The translations under genes were made by a program, and so were the position numbers. Below are positions 6,342 through 14,100 of a stretch of 64,000 nucleotides of DNA, piece after piece. Position 1 is the stretch's first letter; every line of letters begins with the position of its first letter. The DNA is from Citromicrobium sp. (GTDB taxonomy: Bacteria; Pseudomonadota; Alphaproteobacteria; Sphingomonadales; Sphingomonadaceae). Where the stretch lies: NCBI GenBank assembly GCA_002729695.1, contig PBYQ01000021.1:1-64000 (forward strand), in the 5' to 3' direction. Below the pieces are notes generated by a model. That model saw only the letters and a program-made list of their open reading frames with translations, was not told the DNA's origin and did not search any database.

Positions 6342-7520
6342 TTGGCAGGAATTCTGGTTAAGCGACATCGTGCGACTGCGCTGGTTGCGGCCATGATGCT
6401 CGCCCTGCCGACAAATCTCAGCGCCCAGTCGTCCCAGCGCCCGGCTCCCCCCACGCCCGAACAGGCCCCGATCGCCTACATGATCGACCTGTCCAGCGGG
6501 CAGACCCTGTACGCGCGCGACATCGACCGGCGCTTCGTGCCCGCCTCGATCACCAAGGTGATGACCACCCTGGTTGCCTTCGACATGCTCGCCGACGGCA
6601 AGTTGCGGCCGGACCAGCGCGTCCCCTATCGCGACGAGACCTTCAAGGAATGGCACCGGAAGGGCTCGACCTTGTTCCTGCCCGCGCACGCGCGGCCTAC
6701 GGTTCAGGAGCTTCTGATCGGAATCACGACGGTTTCCGCCAACGATGCATCGGTAGTGCTGGCCGAAGGAGCCGCCGGCAGCGTCAAAAATTGGGCGGAC
6801 CGCATGAACGCGACCGCACACAGCATCGGCATGCACGACAGCCACTTCGGCACGCCCAACGGGTGGCCGGACGAGGGACGCACCTTCGTGACCGCCCGGG
6901 ATCTGGGAACGCTGGCCGAGCGGATCCTGCGCCATCATCCTGAGAAGTTCGATTTCTACTACGGGCGGCGCGGCCTCAAGGCCTATGGCATCGCGCAGGA
7001 TAATCACGATCCCATCACGGGCCGTGTGGAAGGCGCGGACGGGATGAAGACCGGCTTCACCGATCAGGCGGGCTATGGTTTCCTCGGCACTGCCGAACGA
7101 AACGGACGCCGCCTGGTGATGGTGGTTGCCGGGGCCGACCGGGGGAGCGAGCGAAACCGCGCCTCGCGCGCCTTCATGGAATGGGGCTTCAAGGCGTTCG
7201 ACAGCCGCATACTCGCCCGCAAGAATCAGCCGATCGCTTCCGCCCGGGTGCAGAACGGATCGCTCGGCGAAGTGCCTCTGGTCGCGGATCAGGACGTACG
7301 CGTGGCCGTGCCGCGCGGCGACCGTGCCAAGGCGGAACTCACCATCCATTACGATGGGCCGCTACGGGCACCGATCGCCAAGGGTGAGGCCGTGGCCACG
7401 CTCGAAATCGCAGTGCCCGGCATGGAGAAAGCCACCTTGCCGCTCTACGCATCGCAAGAGGTGAAGGAGGCCGGTATGTTTGGTCGGATTGCCAATGGTT
7501 TTGCAGGTCTGTTCGGATGA
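6342..7520 (+). CDS. dacA: D-alanyl-D-alanine carboxypeptidase (PBP5/6 type)
   Basis: A 392-residue low-molecular-weight penicillin-binding protein. Motifs are SITK (SxxK nucleophile) near residue 69, SAN near 132, and KTG in DGMKTGFTDQAGYG near 236. A signal sequence (AALVAAMMLALPTNLSAQ region) and a C-terminal amphipathic helix (FGRIANGFAGLFG) suggest periplasmic anchoring. It removes the terminal D-Ala of pentapeptides. The start is a TTG at 6342 after GAGG; the next Met is inside the signal core, so TTG is needed. The stop overlaps tmk as ATGA. Confidence 0.93.
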   Translation: MAGILVKRHRATALVAAMMLALPTNLSAQSSQRPAPPTPEQAPIAYMIDLSSGQTLYARDIDRRFVPASITKVMTTLVAFDMLADGKLRPDQRVPYRDETFKEWHRKGSTLFLPAHARPTVQELLIGITTVSANDASVVLAEGAAGSVKNWADRMNATAHSIGMHDSHFGTPNGWPDEGRTFVTARDLGTLAERILRHHPEKFDFYYGRRGLKAYGIAQDNHDPITGRVEGADGMKTGFTDQAGYGFLGTAERNGRRLVMVVAGADRGSERNRASRAFMEWGFKAFDSRILARKNQPIASARVQNGSLGEVPLVADQDVRVAVPRGDRAKAELTIHYDGPLRAPIAKGEAVATLEIAVPGMEKATLPLYASQEVKEAGMFGRIANGFAGLFG

Positions 7521-8176
7521 CCGCGCCCGCAGAGCAACCAGCAGTCAAAGCCCGCTTCATCGCCTTCGAGGGCGGTGAAGGCGTCGGAAAGTCGACCCAG
7601 GCCAAACGCCTTGTCGCGGCGCTTGCGGAGCGCGGGATCGAGGCGCTGCTCACGCGCGAGCCAGGTGGGACCAAGGGGGCGGAGATGATCCGCAAGCTGC
7701 TGCTCGATCCGCCGGGCACGGGCTGGCTGGTGCAGGCCGAAGCCATGCTGTTCGCTGCTGCACGCTCGGACCATGTGGCCAAGGCGATCAAGCCGGCGCT
7801 GATGGCGGGCAAGTGGGTGATTTGCGATCGCTTCGTGCTCTCGAGCCGCGCCTATCAGGGCCTTGCCGGCGGCCTCGGCGACGAGGAAGTGAAAACGCTG
7901 CACCGGATCGGCAGCGGGGGGCTCCAGCCGTGTCGGACCTTCCTGCTCGAAGCTCCGGGTGACGAGGTCAACGAACGCCTGCGCAGGCGCGATGGCGACG
8001 AGGCGGACGCCATCGGCGGGCGCAATGCGCGCTATCACGCGGATGTCGCGCGCGGTTTCGCCGGTCTGGCGCAAGACGATGAATCGATCGTCCAGATCAA
8101 CGCATCGGGCACCGAGGACGAGGTCCATGCCGCCGTGATGCACAATATCGAGCCACTGCTCGTCCCGGCATCGTGA
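7517..8176 (+). CDS. tmk: Thymidylate kinase
   Basis: A 219-residue kinase that phosphorylates dTMP to dTDP with ATP. The P-loop FEGGEGVGKSTQAKRL is at residues 18-33, the DR-type motif is CDRFVLSSRAYQG, and TREPGGTKGAE is the dTMP-binding segment. Length is normal for the family. It is coupled to dacA (ATGA) upstream and to holB (GTGA) downstream; tmk-holB-metG-tatD is a common alphaproteobacterial order. Confidence 0.96.
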   Translation: MTAPAEQPAVKARFIAFEGGEGVGKSTQAKRLVAALAERGIEALLTREPGGTKGAEMIRKLLLDPPGTGWLVQAEAMLFAAARSDHVAKAIKPALMAGKWVICDRFVLSSRAYQGLAGGLGDEEVKTLHRIGSGGLQPCRTFLLEAPGDEVNERLRRRDGDEADAIGGRNARYHADVARGFAGLAQDDESIVQINASGTEDEVHAAVMHNIEPLLVPAS

Positions 8177-9132
8177 GCGATCCGCACGGGCCCCAGTGGC
8201 GCAGCTGGCGTGCAGCGCTGGCCAGCCCGAGGATGCACCATGCATGGATCCTTGCCGGGCGCAGGGGGCTGGGCAAGCACGAATTCGCACTGGCCGCCGC
8301 GCGCGAGCTGGTCGCAACGGGACGCGAAACACCCGTGTCCGAAAACGATCCCGACGTGCAGGTGCTGAGCTACCTGCCGAAGGACGACAAGGAAGCGAAG
8401 AAGGCCGAGAAGGGCGAGGCTTTCGAAACCAAGCGGAATATCGCGATCGACCAGGTGCGCGCGATGCAGGCCCGGCTAACGACCCGTCCCACGCTGGGTG
8501 CGTACCGCGCGATCATCATCAACCCGGCGGACGATCTGGAACGTAACGCCGCGAACGCACTACTCAAAAGCCTGGAGGAACCGCCAGCGGGCACGTTCTT
8601 CCTGCTGGTGACACACCGCCCCGGCATGCTGCTGCCCACGATCCGGTCGCGCGCGCGCATCCTCCGGTTCGCGCCTCTACCAACAAATCAGGTAGAGGGC
8701 GCCTTGCACGCCGCAGCGCCCGATGCCGATCCGGCCGATATATCGTTAGCCGCGCGCGCTTCCGGCGGTGCCACGGGCGCGGGGCTGGCTTTCCTTGCGC
8801 AGCAGCTTGGCCCGGCCGAAGCCCTGATGCGCAGGATCGCATCGGAAGGCGACCCGGATTTCACGCTGCGCGGCAAGCTGGGCGAAGAGATCGGCGCCCG
8901 TCCGGATCGCGAACGGCTTGCGACCACGCTCGATCTGGCGCGTACCGTGCTCGCCCAGAAACTCGACGACCCGGACCCGGCAGGCATCCCCGCGCTGGTC
9001 GAGGCGCACGCGCGGCTGGTAACGATCTCGGGACAGGCGAAAAGCTACAATTTCGATCCCGGTTTCCTCGCGATGGAAATCGGCACCTTGCTCGCGTCCG
9101 CTGCCCAGCATAGAGCCACGCGCAATGGCTGA
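8173..9132 (+). CDS. holB: DNA polymerase III delta' subunit
   Basis: A 319-residue clamp-loader subunit. The N-terminal AAA+ part has AWILAGRRGLGKHEFALAAA as the P-loop-like element, NPADDLERNAANALLKSLEE and the SRAR sensor region (TIRSRARILRF). The zinc-binding cysteines of gamma/tau are absent, as expected of delta'. It acts with delta and tau to load the beta clamp. The start is GTG, overlapping the tmk stop as GTGA, and the end overlaps metG by eight bases. Confidence 0.92.
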   Translation: MSDPHGPQWRSWRAALASPRMHHAWILAGRRGLGKHEFALAAARELVATGRETPVSENDPDVQVLSYLPKDDKEAKKAEKGEAFETKRNIAIDQVRAMQARLTTRPTLGAYRAIIINPADDLERNAANALLKSLEEPPAGTFFLLVTHRPGMLLPTIRSRARILRFAPLPTNQVEGALHAAAPDADPADISLAARASGGATGAGLAFLAQQLGPAEALMRRIASEGDPDFTLRGKLGEEIGARPDRERLATTLDLARTVLAQKLDDPDPAGIPALVEAHARLVTISGQAKSYNFDPGFLAMEIGTLLASAAQHRATRNG

Positions 9133-10693
9133 TCCTTACTACATTACCACCGCGATCCACTATCCCAACGGCAAGCCGCATATCGGCCACGCCTACGAGA
9201 CGGTCGCCGCCGATGTCATCGCGCGTTTCCAGCGCCTGAAGGGCCGCGATGTGCGGTTCCAGACGGGCACGGACGAGCACGGACTGAAGATGGCGCGCAA
9301 GGCGCAGGACGAGGGCAAGACCCCGCGCGAACTGGCCGACGAGATGAGCGGCCATTTCCGCGATCTGTTCGACCGGCTGAACATTTCCTACGACCGCTTC
9401 ATCCGTACGACGGAGCCTGAGCATCACACCGCCAGCCAGGCATTGTGGCGCGCGATGGAAGCCAATGGCGATCTCTATCTCGACCGCTACGAAGGCTGGT
9501 ACTCGGTCCGCGACGAAGCCTTCTACGACGAGAAGGAGCTGGTCGAAGGGGAAGGGGAAGGGGGGGAAAAGCTCTCCCCACAGGGTACGCCGGTCGAGTG
9601 GACCGTCGAGGAAAGCTGGTTCTTCCGCCTGTCGAAATATCAGGCCAAGCTGCTCGACCTCTACGCCTCGCAGCCCGATTTTATCCAGCCCGACAGCCGC
9701 CGCAACGAAGTGATGCGCTTCGTCGAAGGCGGGTTGCGCGATCTTTCGGTCAGCCGCACCAGCTTCGACTGGGGCGTGCGCGTGCCGGGCAGCGAAGAGC
9801 ATGTAATGTATGTGTGGGTCGACGCGCTGACCAACTACATCAGCGGTCTGGGCTACCCGGAAGAAGGCGCGAACTGGAAGTACTGGCCCGCCGACCTGCA
9901 CCTGATCGGCAAGGACATCATCCGCTTCCACACGGTCTACTGGCCGGCGTTCCTGATGAGCGCGGGCGTGGAATTGCCCAAGCAGGTCTACGGCCACGGG
10001 TTCCTGCTCAATCGCGGGCAGAAGGAATCCAAATCACTCGGCAATGTGACCGATCCGGTTGCACTGGCAGATCAGTTCGGCGTCGACTCGCTGCGCTATT
10101 TCCTGATGCGCGAAATCGCCTTCGGGCAGGACGGCAGCTACTCAGCCGAAGCGATCGTAACGCGCGCGAATGCTGAACTGGCCAACAGCTTCGGCAACCT
10201 CGCGCAGCGTACCCTGTCGATGATCGCCAAAAACCTCGATGGAGTGCTGGGCGAATACCGGCCCGAAGGCGACGACAAGGCGCTGCTGACCACAGTGCAG
10301 GATGCGTGCCGCGAAGCTTTCCCGGAGCAGTTCGAAAAGCTCGCCTTCTCGGTCGGGATCGATGCCTGGATGAAGGCGGTCTACGCCTGCAACCAGTATG
10401 TCGACGAACAGGCGCCCTGGGCGCTGAAGAAGACGGATCCGGAGCGGATGCGCACCGTGCTGCAAACGCTGTTCATCGTGCTGCGAGACCTCGCCATCGC
10501 GATCCAGCCTGTCATTCCCGAAAAGTCGGGCCACCTGCTGACCATGCTAGGAATTGCCGAAGACGCGCGTACTTACGAAGATATGGCCGACGAAGGCTGG
10601 TACGGCGCGCTGATCGCCACTGGATACCGCGTCGAACCGCCGACGCCGCTGTTCCCGCGTCTCGAAATGCCGGAAACCGCAGAGGCCAGCTGA
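9125..10693 (+). CDS. metG: Methionyl-tRNA synthetase
   Basis: A 522-residue class I synthetase that charges tRNA-Met. The HIGH motif is PHIGHAYE near residue 20 and the KMSKS loop reads KESKS near 300. The connective region (residues about 130-165) lacks the zinc cysteines and instead carries the odd stretch LVEGEGEGGEKLSPQG, encoded by a G-rich run at about 9545-9570, so this is a zinc-free form. No C-terminal tRNA-binding (EMAP-like) extension is present. It starts within holB and ends in a TGATG overlap with tatD. Confidence 0.95.
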   Translation: MADPYYITTAIHYPNGKPHIGHAYETVAADVIARFQRLKGRDVRFQTGTDEHGLKMARKAQDEGKTPRELADEMSGHFRDLFDRLNISYDRFIRTTEPEHHTASQALWRAMEANGDLYLDRYEGWYSVRDEAFYDEKELVEGEGEGGEKLSPQGTPVEWTVEESWFFRLSKYQAKLLDLYASQPDFIQPDSRRNEVMRFVEGGLRDLSVSRTSFDWGVRVPGSEEHVMYVWVDALTNYISGLGYPEEGANWKYWPADLHLIGKDIIRFHTVYWPAFLMSAGVELPKQVYGHGFLLNRGQKESKSLGNVTDPVALADQFGVDSLRYFLMREIAFGQDGSYSAEAIVTRANAELANSFGNLAQRTLSMIAKNLDGVLGEYRPEGDDKALLTTVQDACREAFPEQFEKLAFSVGIDAWMKAVYACNQYVDEQAPWALKKTDPERMRTVLQTLFIVLRDLAIAIQPVIPEKSGHLLTMLGIAEDARTYEDMADEGWYGALIATGYRVEPPTPLFPRLEMPETAEAS

Positions 10694-11487
10694 TGCTGAT
10701 CGATAGCCATTGTCATCTCGAATACGAGGGTCTGGTCGACGATCAGGGCGGGGTGCTCGCCCGCGCTCGCGCTGCCGGGGTTCAGGGCTTCCTGAACATC
10801 TCGACCAAGCAGGCCGAGTGGGACCAGGTCGTCGCTACCGCCGCGCGCGAGGATGACGTGTGGGCCAGCGTCGGCATTCACCCGCACAATGCCGACGGCC
10901 ATGCGGATCTGGCGCGCGAGACATTGCTGGACGCCACGCATCACCCCAAAGTGGTCGGGATCGGCGAGACGGGGCTCGATTACTTCTACGACAAGTCCGA
11001 TCGCACGACGCAGCAGGCGCTGTTTCGCATGCATATCGATGTCGCGCGCGAGACGGGCTTGCCGCTCATCATCCATACGCGCGATGCCGAGGAAGACACC
11101 GCCGCGATCCTCGAAGACGAGATGGGGAAGGGAACGTACCCCGCCCTGATCCACTGCTTCACCGCATCGGCGGCTTTCGGCCAGCGCGTGCTCGATCTTG
11201 GTCTGACGATCTCGATTTCGGGGATCGTGACCTTCAAGAACGCCAAGGATCTGCAGGAGGTCGTCAAGGTCATCCCGGCCGACCGGCTTCTGGTCGAAAC
11301 CGACAGCCCGTTCCTTGCGCCGGTGCCGCATCGCGGGAAGACCTGCGAACCCGCCTACGTCGCGAACACCGCGCAATTCGTGGCCGATCTGCGCGGCACG
11401 AGCGTCGAAGAGCTGGGAGAGCAGACCACCCGCAATTTCCACGCTTTGTTCTCGAAAACGCGCCAGCAAGACAAGGCGACGGCGTGA
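10693..11487 (+). CDS. tatD: TatD family metal-dependent hydrolase
   Basis: A 264-residue TIM-barrel metallohydrolase. Metal ligands are visible in order: DSHCHLE (residues 4-10), GIGETGLDY, IIHTRDA, ALIHCFT and VETDSPFLAP. Family members are DNases (3'-5' exonuclease or AP endonuclease) in DNA repair and D-tyrosyl or other hydrolases in some cases; the natural substrate here is not readable. The position between metG and the MBL gene is conserved in alphaproteobacteria. Overlaps: TGATG with metG, GTGA with the next gene. Confidence 0.93.
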   Translation: MLIDSHCHLEYEGLVDDQGGVLARARAAGVQGFLNISTKQAEWDQVVATAAREDDVWASVGIHPHNADGHADLARETLLDATHHPKVVGIGETGLDYFYDKSDRTTQQALFRMHIDVARETGLPLIIHTRDAEEDTAAILEDEMGKGTYPALIHCFTASAAFGQRVLDLGLTISISGIVTFKNAKDLQEVVKVIPADRLLVETDSPFLAPVPHRGKTCEPAYVANTAQFVADLRGTSVEELGEQTTRNFHALFSKTRQQDKATA

Positions 11488-12251
11488 AGGTCACGCTGCT
11501 TGGCTCGGGTACGTCGACAGGTGTTCCGCGCATCAATGGCGACTGGGGTGCGTGCGATCCCTTAGAACCGCGCAATCGCCGGTCGCGAGTGGCCATCGTG
11601 GTCGAAAACGACGCAGGCAGCCGCGTGCTGGTCGACACACCGCCGGACCTGCGCGACCAGTTCCTGCGCTGCGGGATCGACAATATTGATGGCGTCTTCT
11701 GGACGCACGACCACGCCGACCACTGTCACGGCATCGACGATCTGCGCTCGCTGAGATACGGGCGCAGCGGACCGTTGCCGGGCTATGGCGTGGAGGAAAC
11801 CGTCCGAAGGTTGCGCGCACGCTTCAGTTACGTGTTTGCCGGCGAGCATGGCTATCCGACGATCGTGAACATCGAGGTGCTCGACCGCTTGCGCCTCTTT
11901 GCAGGCTTCACCGTCGGCTGGACCGTCATGCCGCATGGACCGGCCAAAAGCACCGGTTTTCGGTTCGGATGCGATGGCAAGTCTATCGGCTATGCCACTG
12001 ATTTCAGTGAGATAACGCCCGGAATGGTCGAGCTTTTCACGGGCGTGGACGTGCTGGTGTGCGACTGTCTGCGTCGAGAGGAGCATCCCACGCACGCAAA
12101 CCTCGCCATGGCGCTCGATTTGGGAAAGCGCTGCGGTGTTCGAAAGCTGGTCCTGACCCACCTCGATAAAAGCATGGATTACAAGACTTTACAGGGGGAA
12201 GTTCCGAAAGGCGTCATCGTGGGATATGATGGGCTGACGGTTTCGGCATGA
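11484..12251 (+). CDS. Metallo-beta-lactamase fold hydrolase, PhnP/RNase Z-like
   Basis: A 255-residue MBL-fold protein. It opens with VKVTLLGSGTSTGVPRI and contains the metal motif THDHADHCHGIDDLR, then VMPHGP and the Asp in YATDFSEI, with LTHLDKSMDY near the end. This layout is that of PhnP-like phosphodiesterases, which hydrolyse cyclic phosphates, but no phn genes are present, so the substrate is open. The GTG start overlaps tatD by four bases and the TGA overlaps the next small gene. Confidence 0.88.
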   Translation: MKVTLLGSGTSTGVPRINGDWGACDPLEPRNRRSRVAIVVENDAGSRVLVDTPPDLRDQFLRCGIDNIDGVFWTHDHADHCHGIDDLRSLRYGRSGPLPGYGVEETVRRLRARFSYVFAGEHGYPTIVNIEVLDRLRLFAGFTVGWTVMPHGPAKSTGFRFGCDGKSIGYATDFSEITPGMVELFTGVDVLVCDCLRREEHPTHANLAMALDLGKRCGVRKLVLTHLDKSMDYKTLQGEVPKGVIVGYDGLTVSA

Positions 12252-12415
12252 ACCAGTTCGATATCGTCCAGATCATCGCGCTGGTCGGCTGGCTGATATT
12301 GGCGGTCGGCGCTTTCGCTTCGTACGGACTGAGCTGGAAGACCTCGCTGCGGCACATGCTGATCTGGGCGGTTATCATTACCGGCCTGATGCTGCTCGTC
12401 AGCGCAATCCAGTAA
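12248..12415 (+). CDS. 55-residue membrane protein
   Basis: MNQFDIVQIIALVGWLILAV, then GAFASYGLSWKTSLRHMLIW and AVIITGLMLLVSAIQ. There are two hydrophobic helices (about residues 6-25 and 35-53) with a polar loop between them. It begins in an ATGA overlap with the MBL gene and ends the co-oriented run that starts at mltB. It resembles the small proteins found at this place in other sphingomonads, but I cannot name a family. Confidence 0.7.
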   Translation: MNQFDIVQIIALVGWLILAVGAFASYGLSWKTSLRHMLIWAVIITGLMLLVSAIQ

Positions 12416-12458
12416 GGCACAGGGCGATCCCTTACTACGAATGGCTCCTTTATTTTAC

Positions 12459-12472
12459 ATAATATATATTAT
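12459..12472. promoter_or_regulatory. AT-only 14-bp palindrome in the mazG upstream gap
   Basis: ATAATATATATTAT is a perfect palindrome inside an AT-rich island (about 12447-12482) in the 108-base gap before mazG. The surrounding genes are strongly GC-rich. It may be part of a promoter or a binding site for an AT-preferring nucleoid protein. No hairpin terminator with a T-run is visible here. Confidence 0.55.
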
Positions 12473-12523
12473 CCATCTTATGTCTGTGCTGACGGCGCGG
12501 CTGCGGAGCCCTATGCCCCATCC

Positions 12524-13291
12524 ATGACCGACAACCCGTCACGCCCAATCGACCGACTTCTTGCCGTCATGGCGCGACTGCGCGATCCGGAACGCGGCTG
12601 TGAATGGGATCTCGCGCAGGATTTCGGCACGATCGCGCCATACACGATCGAGGAAGCCTACGAGGTCGCCGACGCAATCGAGCGTGACGCAATGGACGAA
12701 TTGCGTGAAGAACTCGGCGATCTGCTGTTCCAGGTCGTCTTCCATGCCCGCATAGCGGAAGAGCAAGGCCTGTTCGCTTTCGATGACGTCGCGCAGAGCA
12801 TTTCCGAGAAGATGGAAGCGCGTCATCCGCACATCTTCGGCTCCGCCGACGGCACGATGGACGAAGCACGCTGGGAGATGCTGAAGGCGCAGGAACGTGA
12901 GGCAAAAGGCCAGGCCAGCTCGATGGACGGAGTTGCGCGCGCGCTTCCCGCCTTGCTTCGCGCGGAGAAGCTGCAGAAGCGGGCAGCGCGCGACGGGTTC
13001 GACTGGCCCGATCCCTCGGGCGCGGCCGCCAAGCTGGCCGAAGAAGCGACGGAATTGGCAGAGGCTGACGAAACCACACGCGAGGAGGAAGCGGGCGATC
13101 TGCTGTTCGCCGCGGTCAACGTGGTCCGCGCTTATGGCATCCAGCCCGAAGCCGCCTTGCGCGCCGCCAACGACAAGTTCGAGCGGCGCTATCGCGGGAT
13201 GGAAACGCTGGCAAACGGCGCGTTCTCTTCGCTCGATCTCGATGCGCAGGAAGCGCTGTGGCAGGCGGTGAAGCAGCAGGAGCGCGACTAG
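12524..13291 (+). CDS. mazG: Nucleoside triphosphate pyrophosphohydrolase MazG
   Basis: A 255-residue protein with two MazG domains: EEAYEVADAIERD and ELGDLLFQVVFHA in the first, EEATELAEADE and EEAGDLLFAAVN in the second. The acidic clusters bind magnesium. It hydrolyses NTPs and dNTPs to the monophosphate and pyrophosphate, a house-cleaning role. In many alphaproteobacteria mazG follows hflX on the same strand; here it faces the hflX cluster. Its TAG stop lies in a CTAG shared with the opposite gene. Confidence 0.95.
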   Translation: MTDNPSRPIDRLLAVMARLRDPERGCEWDLAQDFGTIAPYTIEEAYEVADAIERDAMDELREELGDLLFQVVFHARIAEEQGLFAFDDVAQSISEKMEARHPHIFGSADGTMDEARWEMLKAQEREAKGQASSMDGVARALPALLRAEKLQKRAARDGFDWPDPSGAAAKLAEEATELAEADETTREEEAGDLLFAAVNVVRAYGIQPEAALRAANDKFERRYRGMETLANGAFSSLDLDAQEALWQAVKQQERD

Positions 13292-14070
13292 GCGCTCCCC
13301 TCCCCGGCATCCTCGCCCGCATCATAGGCTTCGGCCCAAGCACGTGCGCCGTCTTGGTTCTGCCGTTCGATCTCGGGGACGCTCACCCGTGCCGCAGGAT
13401 CGATCGTGACGCCCAGATAATCCGCCACCGCGACCATCGCACGCTCCGGATCGTGCCGCACATCCTCGTAGGCGATCCGCAACGGCGCGATCCTCAGATC
13501 GCGGAACATTGCGGCCCAGGTGTTCTCCTGCCGCTCGATCAGTCGCGCGGCGTTATCGACCGCACGCCGGGAAAAAGGCGGTTCGGCCTGCCCCTCCCCC
13601 TCCTGCGCCGCACGCCAGCGGCCCGACAGCGAAGCGCGGGCATAGGAAATTGCGTGCGCCTTGCGTTCGCGGCGGACCAGATGGATGACGCGTGTATCCG
13701 CTCCGCGCGCCAGCAGGAAGCGCATCACTGCGTCGAGCAAGTGTGAATTGATCGCACCAAGGTCTTCAAATTGCAGTGGAAAAGCCTTGAGGCCGAACAC
13801 GCCGTTGGGCGAGGTGCGCGTTGCCAGCACGGATCGCCAGTGGCGTTCCTGCGCCTCCCGATCCTCCGAAAGCTCCCCTAGCGGACCGCCCGGAGCGAAG
13901 TTCAGATACTCGAGCGGCGCACCAAGGCAGCCGGTTTCCCAGAGACGGTGGCCGAACCACGAACTGCCCGATCGCGGCGTCGTTGCCAGAAGGTAGGGTC
14001 TGGACGGCAGACCGGCGAAATGCGGGAAATCGAATGCGGGCTCATGCCCGGTAGTCAGCCCGTCGATCAT
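13288..14070 (-). CDS. Stf0-family sulfotransferase
   Basis: A 260-residue protein. TTPRSGSSWFGHRLWETGCL near residue 30 is the 5'-phosphosulfate loop that binds PAPS, followed by APLEYLN, as in the Stf0 family of trehalose/glycolipid sulfotransferases. VIHLVRRERKAHAISYARAS matches the 3'-phosphate binding segment. It should transfer sulfate to a carbohydrate or lipid; the acceptor is unknown. It sits between mazG and hflX, which are often adjacent in relatives, so it is a likely insertion or rearrangement. Stops of this gene and mazG share CTAG. Confidence 0.87.
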   Translation of the reverse strand: MIDGLTTGHEPAFDFPHFAGLPSRPYLLATTPRSGSSWFGHRLWETGCLGAPLEYLNFAPGGPLGELSEDREAQERHWRSVLATRTSPNGVFGLKAFPLQFEDLGAINSHLLDAVMRFLLARGADTRVIHLVRRERKAHAISYARASLSGRWRAAQEGEGQAEPPFSRRAVDNAARLIERQENTWAAMFRDLRIAPLRIAYEDVRHDPERAMVAVADYLGVTIDPAARVSVPEIERQNQDGARAWAEAYDAGEDAGEGSA

Positions 14071-14100
14071 GCCTTCTCTTCGGCATAGCCGGGATGACAG

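Noticed and set aside
5088..7349. Long minus-strand reading frame of 753 codons opposite rlpA and dacA
   Set aside because: Both plus-strand genes have full catalytic motifs and coupling; the mirror frame shows only Arg/Gly-rich sequence.
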